Under the pieces are notes generated by a model, which was not told where the DNA came from, searched no databases, and was given only the letters and a program-made list of their open reading frames with translations. Shown here piece after piece: positions 1 through 6,268 of a stretch of 64,000 nt of DNA (positions are counted from its first letter, which is position 1; the number at the start of each line of letters is the position of its first letter). The DNA comes from Atopobiaceae bacterium. Lineage in GTDB: Bacteria; Actinomycetota; Coriobacteriia; Coriobacteriales; Atopobiaceae. Location: positions 496,001-560,000 of the forward strand of contig JALCUE010000001.1 of assembly GCA_022655215.1 (NCBI GenBank), given 5' to 3'. Both the position numbers and the translations under genes were made by a program.

Positions 1-1
1 G

Positions 2-574
2 GGCACGCTCGTGGTGAACGTGTTCGTCTCGCGCTACGAGCGCGGGCGTGGGACCGAGCTCAGGAGCGAGATCCTCACGGCCGACGCGCTTCACACCATG
101 AGCGACGCCTTCGTCTCGGTGTCCGTCATCGTGGGCCTCGTCTTCGTGGGTCTCGGCTTCCCCATCGCCGACCCCATCTGCTCCATCATCGTCGCCGTCG
201 CCATCCTCCACTCCGCCTGGGAGGTCTTCCGCCAGGCGAACGCGACCCTGTCCGACGAGGCTCGCATCCCCATCGCCGACGTCGAGCAGGTCGCATGTGG
301 GGTCGCCGGCGTGAGGGGCTGCCACAAGGTGCGCACGCGCGGAACGGAGGGCGAGGTCTACATGGACCTGCATGTCCTCGTCGACCCGCAGATGCCCATC
401 GTGGAGGCCCATGCCGTGGGAGACCACGTGGAGGAAGCCGTGAGGTCGTCGTTCGACCAGGTGGTGGACGTCATGGTGCACCTCGAGCCGGACGTGCCGG
501 AGGAGCGCCTGGTGGAAGATGACGTGCCTCCTCAGGTCACCGCTCATGCCGACGGTGATGGCCTCCGGCGTTAG
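2..574 (+). CDS. Cation diffusion facilitator (CDF) transporter, C-terminal part
   Basis: The frame is open to the left edge, so the true start lies outside the window. The visible part holds the last transmembrane helices (around FVSVSVIVGLVFVGLGF and a following hydrophobic helix) and a cytoplasmic C-terminal domain. HTMSD matches the HxxxD half of the transport metal site of CDF proteins, which exchange divalent cations such as Zn, Mn or Fe for protons at the inner membrane. The soluble tail (VRGCHKVRTRG...YMDLHVLVDP) is the usual dimerising metal-sensing domain. It ends with a poorly conserved acidic extension. The metal cannot be told from this fragment. Confidence 0.9.
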   Translation, partial: GTLVVNVFVSRYERGRGTELRSEILTADALHTMSDAFVSVSVIVGLVFVGLGFPIADPICSIIVAVAILHSAWEVFRQANATLSDEARIPIADVEQVACGVAGVRGCHKVRTRGTEGEVYMDLHVLVDPQMPIVEAHAVGDHVEEAVRSSFDQVVDVMVHLEPDVPEERLVEDDVPPQVTAHADGDGLRR

Positions 575-603
575 GCATCCGCCCATTTGGGAAGAACTGC
601 TCT

Positions 604-1350
604 ATGCAGAGAAGCCCAGACATACTCCTCGTCCCAATGACCGAAGACCTCGATGCCTCGACGGTCCCCAGGCTGCGGACGTACTTCGAGGGTCTCATAG
701 AGGGTGGCTGCCGCAGGATCATCCTCAATATGCATGACGTGAGCTACGTGGACTCCATGGGCCTCGCCCTCATCTTCACCCTCGCGCGTGAGATGCGCGA
801 GCATGGCGGCCTCATCTCGCTCACCGAGGTGAACGACGACGTCTACCACATGCTCTGCATAGCCTGCCTCGTGGACTTCATCCCCGTCTCGGAGAGGGGC
901 GTCAGGCCCACCGTGCCGGTGCTCGACCCCTCCGTGCGCCCCCTGTGGCGTCGCACGCTCCCGGTCCATGCCGACCAGCTCGGCCGCGCTCGAGAGCGTG
1001 TCAACGAGCTCCTGCGTCATATGCCGCTCACGCCTGACGATGTGTTCGATATGACGCTCGCGAGCGGGGAGGCCCTGGGCAACGCCATCGACCATACCTG
1101 CGCGGAGGGCGTGCTCGTGACGGTCACGGGATATCCCGACCGTGTGGTGCTCGAGGTGTCCGATTGCGGCGAGGGGTTCGAACTCGCGGCCGACGAGGAG
1201 CCCACCGCCTCCATGGAGCGGGGGCGTGGCATCAAGCTCATGCGGCTGCTCGCCGACTCGGTGGAGATCAGCCACAAGTCCCAGGGCAAGGGAACGGTCG
1301 TGCGCCTCGTCAAGCTCGTGGGACAGCCTCAGGCGGCACGTCCCGCGTGA
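604..1350 (+). CDS. STAS domain fused to an anti-sigma-type HATPase domain
   Basis: 248 residues. Residues 1 to about 95 form a STAS domain like anti-sigma factor antagonists, with DVSYVDSMGLALI placing the phospho-acceptor serine near residue 51. The C-terminal half is a GHKL ATPase of the SpoIIAB/RsbW type: N box SGEALGNAIDH, G1 box DCGEGF, G2 box RGRGIKLMRLL, and a final GTVVRL strand. In most bacteria the antagonist and its kinase are separate partner proteins; here they are one chain, which suggests an internally controlled partner-switch. No sigma factor gene is adjacent. GGGAAG about 9 nt upstream supports the start. The target is unknown. Confidence 0.8.
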   Translation: MQRSPDILLVPMTEDLDASTVPRLRTYFEGLIEGGCRRIILNMHDVSYVDSMGLALIFTLAREMREHGGLISLTEVNDDVYHMLCIACLVDFIPVSERGVRPTVPVLDPSVRPLWRRTLPVHADQLGRARERVNELLRHMPLTPDDVFDMTLASGEALGNAIDHTCAEGVLVTVTGYPDRVVLEVSDCGEGFELAADEEPTASMERGRGIKLMRLLADSVEISHKSQGKGTVVRLVKLVGQPQAARPA

Positions 1351-1360
1351 GGGAGCCCTC

Positions 1361-2146
1361 TCACCTATAGCGGATGACGATACCCGCATCGTCCGAGGGA
1401 TATGAGCCCCTTCCACGTCCGACCTCGCCGCTCGCGCGCTTGGCGATGAGCTCGTCTACGAGCCTGCGCGTCTCCTCCACCTGTTCGAGCGTCTGCAGTC
1501 CCAGACCATGGCCATACCATCCTGTGAGGCCATCTCTCAGGAGCCCCAGGATGCGATCTGCGCCTGCCCTCCATGTCTCGAGGGACGTGCAGCCGGGGAG
1601 GTGCATCCACAGGTCAGGGTTGACGTCATCGCCCGTGAGCACGATTCCCGCGTCCTCGTCCACGAACGCCATGGAGCCTGCCGTGTGCCCTGGGACCGAG
1701 ATGGCCCTCACCGTGCGGCCGCCGAGCTGGAACGTGTGGCCGTCCTCCATGGGCAGGACCTTCGTGAGACGGTGGGCGAGCGCGACCGAACTCGCCTCGA
1801 GGCCCGCGGCGCGTGTCATGGCGCGACGGAACGCCGGAAGGCAGAGGAGGGAGTAGACGGGCGCGATGTCGGGGCTGCCGGCGAAGTAGCTGCCGTAGCG
1901 CCAGGCGGCACCCATGTGGTCCGGGTGGCGATGGGTAACGGCGAGCGTGACGGGCCTGTCCGTGAGGGTGGCCACGAACGTCTGGAGGTCTCCTACACCC
2001 ACCGCCGCGTCCACCAGGAGGGCCGAGTCGTCGCCTTCGAGCAGGTAGCAGTTGACCATAGAGCACTCGTCGATGCGCCACGTGCGCGGGGCGATCCTCT
2101 CGGCCGTGTGGAACCCGTCCGTGGCGATCCTCTCGTCAGATCCCAT
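1361..2146 (-). CDS. Metallo-beta-lactamase-fold hydrolase
   Basis: 261 residues from the ATG at 2146, chosen over an in-frame ATG at 2188 because GGGGG lies 6 nt upstream and because 2188 falls inside the terminator hairpin of tRNA-Cys. THRHPDHMG is the HxHxDH zinc-binding motif, VPGHTAGS supplies the next metal histidine, LTGDDV the bridging Asp, and GHG the last histidine. The fold fits glyoxalase II, lactonase or thioesterase-like MBL enzymes and gives no specific substrate. It is convergent with the STAS-HATPase gene, with a 10-nt gap. Confidence 0.85.
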   Translation of the reverse strand: MGSDERIATDGFHTAERIAPRTWRIDECSMVNCYLLEGDDSALLVDAAVGVGDLQTFVATLTDRPVTLAVTHRHPDHMGAAWRYGSYFAGSPDIAPVYSLLCLPAFRRAMTRAAGLEASSVALAHRLTKVLPMEDGHTFQLGGRTVRAISVPGHTAGSMAFVDEDAGIVLTGDDVNPDLWMHLPGCTSLETWRAGADRILGLLRDGLTGWYGHGLGLQTLEQVEETRRLVDELIAKRASGEVGRGRGSYPSDDAGIVIRYR

Positions 2147-2178
2147 CGCATGCCCCCAAAGGACGACGTCTCGATATG

Positions 2179-2214
2179 AAAGAGGCACCCTGCCGAAAAA
2201 GGAAGGGTGCCTCT
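2179..2214 (-). terminator. Terminator after tRNA-Cys
   Basis: A perfect 10-bp inverted repeat, AGAGGCACCC (2181-2190) with GGGTGCCTCT (2205-2214), has a 14-nt loop. On the minus strand it lies 9 nt past the tRNA-Cys 3' end and is followed by a short T run. Confidence 0.65.
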
Positions 2215-2223
2215 GGTCTCACA

Positions 2224-2297
2224 TGGAGGCGACGCCCCGATTCGAACGGGGGGTAAGGGATTTGCAGTCCCGTGCCTTACCACTTGGCCACGTCGCC
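2224..2297 (-). tRNA. tRNA-Cys(GCA)
   Basis: Read on the minus strand this gives a full cloverleaf. The 7-bp acceptor stem is GGCGACG/CGTCGCC, the anticodon loop ACTGCAAAT carries anticodon GCA, and the T loop is GTTCGAATC. U73 is the expected discriminator for cysteine tRNA, and CCA is encoded. Confidence 0.95.
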
Positions 2298-2302
2298 ATC
2301 TG

Positions 2303-2328
2303 AAAAGGGCCGGGCACGAGCCCGGCCC
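2303..2328 (-). terminator. Terminator between tRNA-Gly and tRNA-Cys
   Basis: A 9-bp GC-rich inverted repeat (2307-2315 with 2320-2328, 4-nt loop) is followed on the minus strand by TTTT. It would end the tRNA-Gly transcript before tRNA-Cys. Confidence 0.65.
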
Positions 2329-2340
2329 CCTAGGTCTGCA

Positions 2341-2416
2341 TGGAGCGGGCTACGGGATTCGAACCCGCGACCTCCACCTTGGCAAGGTGGCGCGCTACCA
2401 ACTGCGCCAAGCCCGC
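2341..2416 (-). tRNA. tRNA-Gly(GCC)
   Basis: Minus-strand cloverleaf with acceptor stem GCGGGCT/AGCCCGC, anticodon loop CTTGCCAAG (anticodon GCC), T loop GTTCGAATC and encoded CCA. Confidence 0.95.
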
Positions 2417-2428
2417 ATGCGAGAAGTT

Positions 2429-2457
2429 ACTATACGTGAAGGGTCGATGCCATGCAA
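2429..2457 (-). promoter_or_regulatory. Promoter of tRNA-Gly
   Basis: On the minus strand, TTGCAT (-35) and TATAGT (-10) are separated by exactly 17 nt. The -10 box ends 12 nt before the tRNA 5' end. Confidence 0.7.
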
Positions 2458-2552
2458 CCCTCTTTTTCGCTACTATGGGGAAGTCGACGGGGATTCTCCA
2501 GACTGACCTCGCCATTGCCTGCCCAAAGACTTCCGAAGGTGACCTCAATCAA

Positions 2553-3518
2553 GTGATCAGCACTCTCGTCATGGTGTTCGTTGCCGTCGCCGCCATCGTT
2601 TTGGTGGCCACGATCATCCGCTCGGTGAACTTCCGGGCGGCCCGTGGACGGGAGTTCTCGAAGGTCCTGGGCGATGCGCGCGTGCCTGACGACATCCGTC
2701 TCATGGCCGAGCAGATCGGCCTCGACAGGGCTGCCAGGAAGACCCTCCACAAGGGCGACAGCGCCTACGAGGCGATGCGCACCAAGCCCAAGCCGCGCCT
2801 CTCGACGGAGCAGCGGCGCGCGCTCACCACGGTTCGCAAGAGGGCTCGTGCCGACTATCTCGACAACATGACGCCGGGCATGTACCACTACGTGATCATC
2901 TTCATCGTCGCGAGCGTGGCGGGCCTCTTCGCGGAGATGCTCTTCATGGCCATCACGTCTGGTCGCACGGAGAGTCGCGTGGGGCTGGTCTGGGGTCCCT
3001 TCTCGCCCCTCTACGGCTTCGGGGCCGTGCTGCTCACGGCGATCCTGTGGAGCTTCCGCAAGGCGCCCACGGCCCAGGTCTTCGTGGTCTCGGCGCTCAT
3101 GGGAGGGGCGCTGGAACAGGTCACGGGGATGTGCATGGAGTACTTCGCCCATGCGCAGTCGTGGACCTACATCGGCCTTCCCGATGCCATCACGCAGTGG
3201 ATTGCCTGGCGCTTCCTCCTCATGTGGGGGATCGTCGGCCTCATCTGGTGCCGTCTCATCATGCCCGAGGTCATCTTCCGCATAGGCGAGCCCACCACCA
3301 ACGCCCAGATCATAGGGGTCTCCGCCCTCACGATCTTCCTCGCCCTCGACGTGGTTGCCACGGTCTACTGCTTCTATCGCAAGGCGCAGCGCGACGCCGG
3401 CGTGCCCGCGACGAACGCGATCGAGAGGTACGTGGATGACCACTTCTCGGACGAGTTCATCGCTGACAGGTTCCAGAACCTGGTGGTGGGGAGCGACCTC
3501 GCCCCTAACGGGAGCTAG
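2553..3518 (+). CDS. Multi-pass membrane protein, putative ABC-transporter type IV family (PF06541-like)
   Basis: 321 residues from GTG at 2553. The frame extends further upstream, but that part runs through the tRNA-Gly gene, and GGTGAC lies 9 nt before this GTG. An N-terminal helix (VFVAVAAIVLVATII) precedes a cytoplasmic stretch and four to five helices containing GLVWGPFSPLYGFGAV and GGALEQVTGMCMEY. These are the conserved GPxxPxYGFG and LE-type signatures of the CmpB-like family. The family is called an ABC permease in databases, but no ATPase or binding protein is next to it and its substrate is unknown. It stands alone between tRNA genes. Confidence 0.7.
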   Translation: MISTLVMVFVAVAAIVLVATIIRSVNFRAARGREFSKVLGDARVPDDIRLMAEQIGLDRAARKTLHKGDSAYEAMRTKPKPRLSTEQRRALTTVRKRARADYLDNMTPGMYHYVIIFIVASVAGLFAEMLFMAITSGRTESRVGLVWGPFSPLYGFGAVLLTAILWSFRKAPTAQVFVVSALMGGALEQVTGMCMEYFAHAQSWTYIGLPDAITQWIAWRFLLMWGIVGLIWCRLIMPEVIFRIGEPTTNAQIIGVSALTIFLALDVVATVYCFYRKAQRDAGVPATNAIERYVDDHFSDEFIADRFQNLVVGSDLAPNGS

Positions 3519-3618
3519 TCGTCCACGCCCTTGCCAGGCGAGAACCGCGCTCGGACCTGCGATTGGTCGGCGGTGTGGGGGAGTAGTGAGGGGATTCGAG
3601 AAAGACCTCAGATAGTGG

Positions 3619-3648
3619 TTGCTACGGTGGATGCTTTTCGCGTACAAT
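3619..3648 (+). promoter_or_regulatory. Promoter of tRNA-Val
   Basis: TTGCTA (-35) and TACAAT (-10) are 18 nt apart. The -10 box lies 31 nt before the tRNA 5' end. Confidence 0.6.
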
Positions 3649-3679
3649 CTACCTCGCTGCGAGCGAGCGGCACACATAC

Positions 3680-3754
3680 GGGCGTTTAGCTCAGGGGGAG
3701 AGCGCTTCCCTGACACGGAAGAGGTCGCAAGTTCAAATCTTGCAACGCCCACCA
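3680..3754 (+). tRNA. tRNA-Val(GAC), integration target of the ICE
   Basis: Full cloverleaf with acceptor stem GGGCGTT/AACGCCC, anticodon loop CTGACACGG (anticodon GAC), T loop GTTCAAATC and encoded CCA. Its 3' part from the anticodon loop onward is repeated exactly at 53202. The gene is therefore the target of a tyrosine integrase and its functional 3' end is rebuilt by the element. Confidence 0.95.
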
Positions 3755-3762
3755 CAAAAGAC
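3710..3762 (+). repeat. attL: left 53-bp attachment repeat of the ICE
   Basis: These 53 bp, from the tRNA-Val anticodon loop to eight bases past CCA, are identical to 53202-53254. The match stops abruptly at both sides. The pair brackets a block carrying a complete conjugation module and an integrase, so it is the core attachment site duplicated on integration. Confidence 0.95.
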
Positions 3763-3793
3763 CAGGTCAGAGCAGGTATGCTCTGACCTGTTT
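3763..3793 (+). terminator. tRNA-Val terminator just past attL
   Basis: CAGGTCAGAG and CTCTGACCTG (3763-3772 with 3781-3790) form a perfect 10-bp stem followed by TTT. A related but different hairpin occupies the same place after attR, so each arm carries its own terminator for the tRNA. Confidence 0.75.
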
Positions 3794-3800
3794 ATGTAAA

Positions 3801-3833
3801 GTGACCAAAACAGTGACCAAGGAGTGACCAAAC
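3801..3833 (+). repeat. Arm-type integrase repeats, left end
   Basis: GTGACCAA occurs three times, starting at 3801, 3813 and 3824 (spacing 12 then 11), 39 nt inside the core site. The same triplet with the same spacing lies inside the right end at 53053. Short direct repeats flanking an attP core are the normal binding sites of the integrase N-terminal domain. Confidence 0.75.
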
Positions 3834-3841
3834 CCCCGAAA

Positions 3842-3860
3842 ACCCCGATTTCGGGGTGTT
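3842..3860 (+). terminator. Small hairpin near the left end of the ICE
   Basis: ACCCCG (3842-3847) pairs with CGGGGT (3852-3857) around a 4-nt loop and is followed by GTTT. It may insulate the element from readthrough out of tRNA-Val. Confidence 0.4.
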
Positions 3861-3905
3861 TGCAATTATGCACGATTAACGAATATATAGCGATTTTCTT
3901 ACATT

Positions 3906-4091
3906 TCACCTCATCATAGCTCCTTCATATCCACGCTGCCGCAGGGCCTTCTGCCGTCGCGCCGCTTGGACTTGTTCCAAGAATCGCGAACCAGCAGGTA
4001 GATTGGTCGGCGCTTGCGAGATGTCGGACTTCGTGTGGTCATCCGCCCCTGAAAGCGATTGGCAGCTGGCGGCAAGGGGATTGCCTTGCAT
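3906..4091 (-). CDS. Small hypothetical protein (61 aa), doubtful
   Basis: An open frame starts at ATG 4091 with AGAGGG 3 nt upstream. The product is rich in Gln, Arg and Ala at its end (VQAARRQKALRQRG). I recognise no family. It is the only candidate in the first 770 bp of the ICE, where base composition is lower in GC than in the genes that follow, and it could be a chance frame. Confidence 0.3.
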   Translation of the reverse strand: MQGNPLAASCQSLSGADDHTKSDISQAPTNLPAGSRFLEQVQAARRQKALRQRGYEGAMMR

Positions 4092-4533
4092 GGTCCCTCT
4101 AGCTCGGGTTTGGATAGGCTTGCGCCCAAGATCGAGGAATTAATGTCCTAGCCTCATGAGAACATGCACCCAGAGAAGATCGTCACGACGCAAGGCGACG
4201 TTCGCGGAAGTGATGACACGTGCCGTCCCCAGCCGGGTCCGAGAGTGTACCTCCTGGGCCGGGCGGGGCACGATTCCCGCCTGGCATCCCGAGCGCCTCT
4301 CGCGCCCTGGAGTGCCCGGGCCGGAGAGGGCCTCCGGCATCGCGTACTCGCCCAGGCTGTGAAGAACGGATGCGCGCGGACGTGCAGACGCCCACAGACG
4401 ACTAGGTTGGCTCTGCCCGAGACTTCCGCTTTCTTATCGGTGTATATGGCTTGGTTACCGCCCTCAACCGTCGGGAGGCGACCTCTGCTCCGACGGTTCC
4501 CCGGCAGCCCGCCGAGAAACTCAGGAGTGCATC
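4092..4533. other. About 440 bp with no supported gene
   Basis: Both strands contain open frames here, but they overlap one another, lack convincing ribosome sites and have arginine-proline-rich translations typical of chance frames in GC-rich DNA. The last 130 bp, ahead of the HTH gene at 4534, are AT-richer (a TATATG sits near 4442) and probably hold its promoter, but I cannot assign -35 and -10 boxes. Confidence 0.4.
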
Positions 4534-4884
4534 ATGGCCGACATCACAAACGCACAAGCAAAACGCACCAGAGACGCAGAGAGAGCCATGGGGATGCCAA
4601 GGCATCAGGGGGACGGCGGCCCCATCGGCAGGCGTCAGACGCCCCCTCTTGGTGTCGACAGCTTCCAGGTCTTCGCGATGGAGTACCTTACCGTCGACCA
4701 GGTGGCCCGGGTCCTCCACGTCCACAGGCAGAGGGTGGCCGAGTGGGCGAGCCTAGAGGACGACCCGATGCCTTTCCGCATCTTCCCGGGGATGCAGAAG
4801 GGGGCCTTCATCTCTCGAGACGACCTGATCGACTGGGTCGACAGGAACTCGATCCCCCTCGCAGAGAAGGGGAGGGGGAGGTAG
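4534..4884 (+). CDS. Helix-turn-helix (excisionase/MerR-like) DNA-binding protein
   Basis: 116 residues, with AGGAG 8 nt before the ATG. The C-terminal 68 residues match the helix-turn-helix seen in excisionases and MerR-type proteins: YLTVDQVARVLHVHRQRVAEW, then a wing-like MQKGAFISRDDLIDWVDRNSI. The first 48 residues are polar and look disordered. Such small proteins next to an attachment site often act as recombination directionality factors or local repressors; that role here is inference. A second protein of the same class lies at 48532-48843, nearer the integrase. It is convergent with the next gene across a strong hairpin. Confidence 0.7.
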   Translation: MADITNAQAKRTRDAERAMGMPRHQGDGGPIGRRQTPPLGVDSFQVFAMEYLTVDQVARVLHVHRQRVAEWASLEDDPMPFRIFPGMQKGAFISRDDLIDWVDRNSIPLAEKGRGR

Positions 4885-4904
4885 AGCCTCGAGGGAGGTC
4901 ACGA

Positions 4905-4944
4905 GACGCGGATGGGGGTCCCTGCGGCTGGCCCCATCCGCGTC
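4905..4944. terminator. Bidirectional terminator-like hairpin
   Basis: A perfect 13-bp stem, GACGCGGATGGGG (4905-4917) with its complement (4932-4944), has a 14-nt loop. It lies between two convergent genes. There is no clear T tract. Confidence 0.55.
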
Positions 4945-4952
4945 GCAGCCGC

Positions 4953-5135
4953 TCAGTCTTGGTCGGCCTTGCCGATCTCCTCCGCGCCGAAGCTCCACAT
5001 GAGGAGGTCGAGGTCTTCCTGGCAGCTCGGGACGACGTCCTCATCAAGGTCCCTGACCATGTCCGCGTACGTGATGAGGCCCTCGTTGTCGGTGACGTAG
5101 AGCGTGCTGGGATCCGGTGCGACGAACTCCTTCAT
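4953..5135 (-). CDS. Small acidic hypothetical protein (60 aa)
   Basis: It begins with MKEFVAPDPSTLYVTDNEGL and continues acidic, ending EEIGKADQD. AAGGGGGAGG immediately precedes the ATG at 5135, so the frame is very likely translated although the spacing is tight. The frame is open further upstream but has no ribosome site there. There is no membrane segment or cysteine, and I do not recognise the family. Small acidic proteins in mobile elements are often antirestriction or antitoxin proteins, but nothing here proves that. Confidence 0.55.
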   Translation of the reverse strand: MKEFVAPDPSTLYVTDNEGLITYADMVRDLDEDVVPSCQEDLDLLMWSFGAEEIGKADQD

Positions 5136-5356
5136 GCCTCCCCCTTCGGTCGGACGATCGCGTACGCTGCATTGTTCCAGAGGCGTGGGTGCGTCCACTG
5201 CTGAGGTCGGATCGTGTCGGCAGGCGTCGTCACTCCGCCTGTCGAAAAACGAACGGGTTTCCGACCCCGCGGATGCGCCGGGGACCCACGGAAGGTCCCC
5301 TATCCTCCCGCGCCGTCGAAAACCCGCGCCCTCGCGTGCGCTCGGGCGACCCTCAC

Positions 5357-5498
5357 TGGCCCCTCGAAGCCCATGGTCGCACGGCCGGCAAGCACCTCTT
5401 CCCGCCGGCCGGCGCCCCTCCCGTGAACCCGCCGCACGCCGCGCCCGTGACGCGGCGGAACCCCGGGAGGGGCTTGCACCAAGGCCTTCGAGGGGCCA
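5357..5498 (+). ncRNA. Multi-stem structured region upstream of the YraN-like gene
   Basis: Four nested or adjacent perfect stems fill 142 nt: a closing 13-bp stem (5357-5369 with 5486-5498), a 7-bp hairpin (5382-5388 with 5405-5411), a 9-bp stem (5414-5422 with 5465-5473) and inside it a 7-bp hairpin (5437-5443 with 5451-5457). Together they would fold as a three-way junction ending 28 nt before the next ATG. It could be a 5' leader RNA, a small RNA or a DNA site; the sequence does not decide. Confidence 0.4.
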
Positions 5499-5526
5499 AA
5501 GGGGCCCCACGTCCTAGGGAGCAGAA

Positions 5527-5970
5527 ATGACCGAGAGCACCAAGACCCAGCAGCAGCCGACCACCGACCAGACCGAGGAGCCGAAGCCCGTCGCCGAAAT
5601 GACCGCCGCCGAGGTCGCAATGGAGGGCCGCAAGCTCGCCACCAGCTACCTCGAGAAGCGCGGCTATGCCATCCTCGAGCGCGACTGGCGCTGCCAGGCG
5701 GGCGAGGTCGACGCCGTGGCCGAGGACGAGGGGACGCCCGTCCTCGTCCTCGTGAAGACCGCGCGCAAGCTCGGCGAGGACTCCGACGCCATGCCAGAGC
5801 TCGCCATCGACAAGGCCAAGCAGGCCAGGTGCCGCAAGCTCGCGCTGCTCTGGCTCGCGGGGCATCCCGAGGCCGAGAGCGTCCGCGTGGACGTCATCGC
5901 CCTCAACATCGTCGGCGAGCGCTGCGCAAGGCTCCGCCACCTCATCGGCGCCTACCAGTGGGAGGAGTAG
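5527..5970 (+). CDS. YraN/UPF0102-like endonuclease-fold protein
   Basis: 147 residues, GGGAG 5 nt before the ATG. After a 35-residue polar N-terminus it follows the UPF0102 plan: GRKLATSYLEKRGYAILERDW, then GEVDAVAEDEGTPVLVLVKTAR. Family members normally read GEIDLIA...FVEVKTR, where Asp, Glu and Lys form a Holliday-junction-resolvase-like catalytic set. Here Asp and Lys are present but the Glu position is Leu (VLVLVK), so nuclease activity may be lost or altered. Chromosomal yraN usually lies near rnhB and dprA; this copy is ICE-borne and alone. A terminator follows. Confidence 0.7.
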   Translation: MTESTKTQQQPTTDQTEEPKPVAEMTAAEVAMEGRKLATSYLEKRGYAILERDWRCQAGEVDAVAEDEGTPVLVLVKTARKLGEDSDAMPELAIDKAKQARCRKLALLWLAGHPEAESVRVDVIALNIVGERCARLRHLIGAYQWEE

Positions 5971-6002
5971 ACCCTAGCTGCCCAAACCGCTGGGAGCGTA
6001 AA

Positions 6003-6039
6003 GGCGACCGCTCGGGGAAACTCGGGCGGTCGTCCTTTT
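6003..6039 (+). terminator. Terminator of the YraN-like gene
   Basis: A stem of about 9 bp (from 6003-6011 with 6026-6034, one wobble) is followed by CTTTT. Confidence 0.7.
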
Positions 6040-6076
6040 GTCAGGCCACGGCCGCAGCCAAGCCCTCCCGCGGCCG

Positions 6077-6117
6077 CCCTCCCCGCCGCCAGGAACACCT
6101 AACGGCGGCGGGGAGGG
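6077..6117. terminator. Strong hairpin between YraN-like gene and brxL
   Basis: CCCTCCCCGCCGCC (6077-6090) and its perfect complement (6104-6117) leave a 13-nt loop. No T run follows on either strand. It probably separates the two convergent transcription units. Nothing else is seen in 6118-6268. Confidence 0.5.
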
Positions 6118-6268
6118 GAAAGGCAGCGTTGCTTCAAGCCAACGTCATTTTTCAAGGTCGTTCGGCAACTCGTTGGGTATCATCCCGTTTGTCTTATGCT
6201 TGAGGTCATCTGCAGCCAAGATCAGTATTCCAGCCGAGGCTGCTCGACACAGCGTCCTGATGCACGAT

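Noticed and set aside
4164-5204. A 346-codon plus-strand frame at the left of the ICE
   Set aside because: It lacks a ribosome site, has Arg/Pro-rich low-complexity sequence and overlaps the better-supported HTH gene and the opposite-strand small gene.
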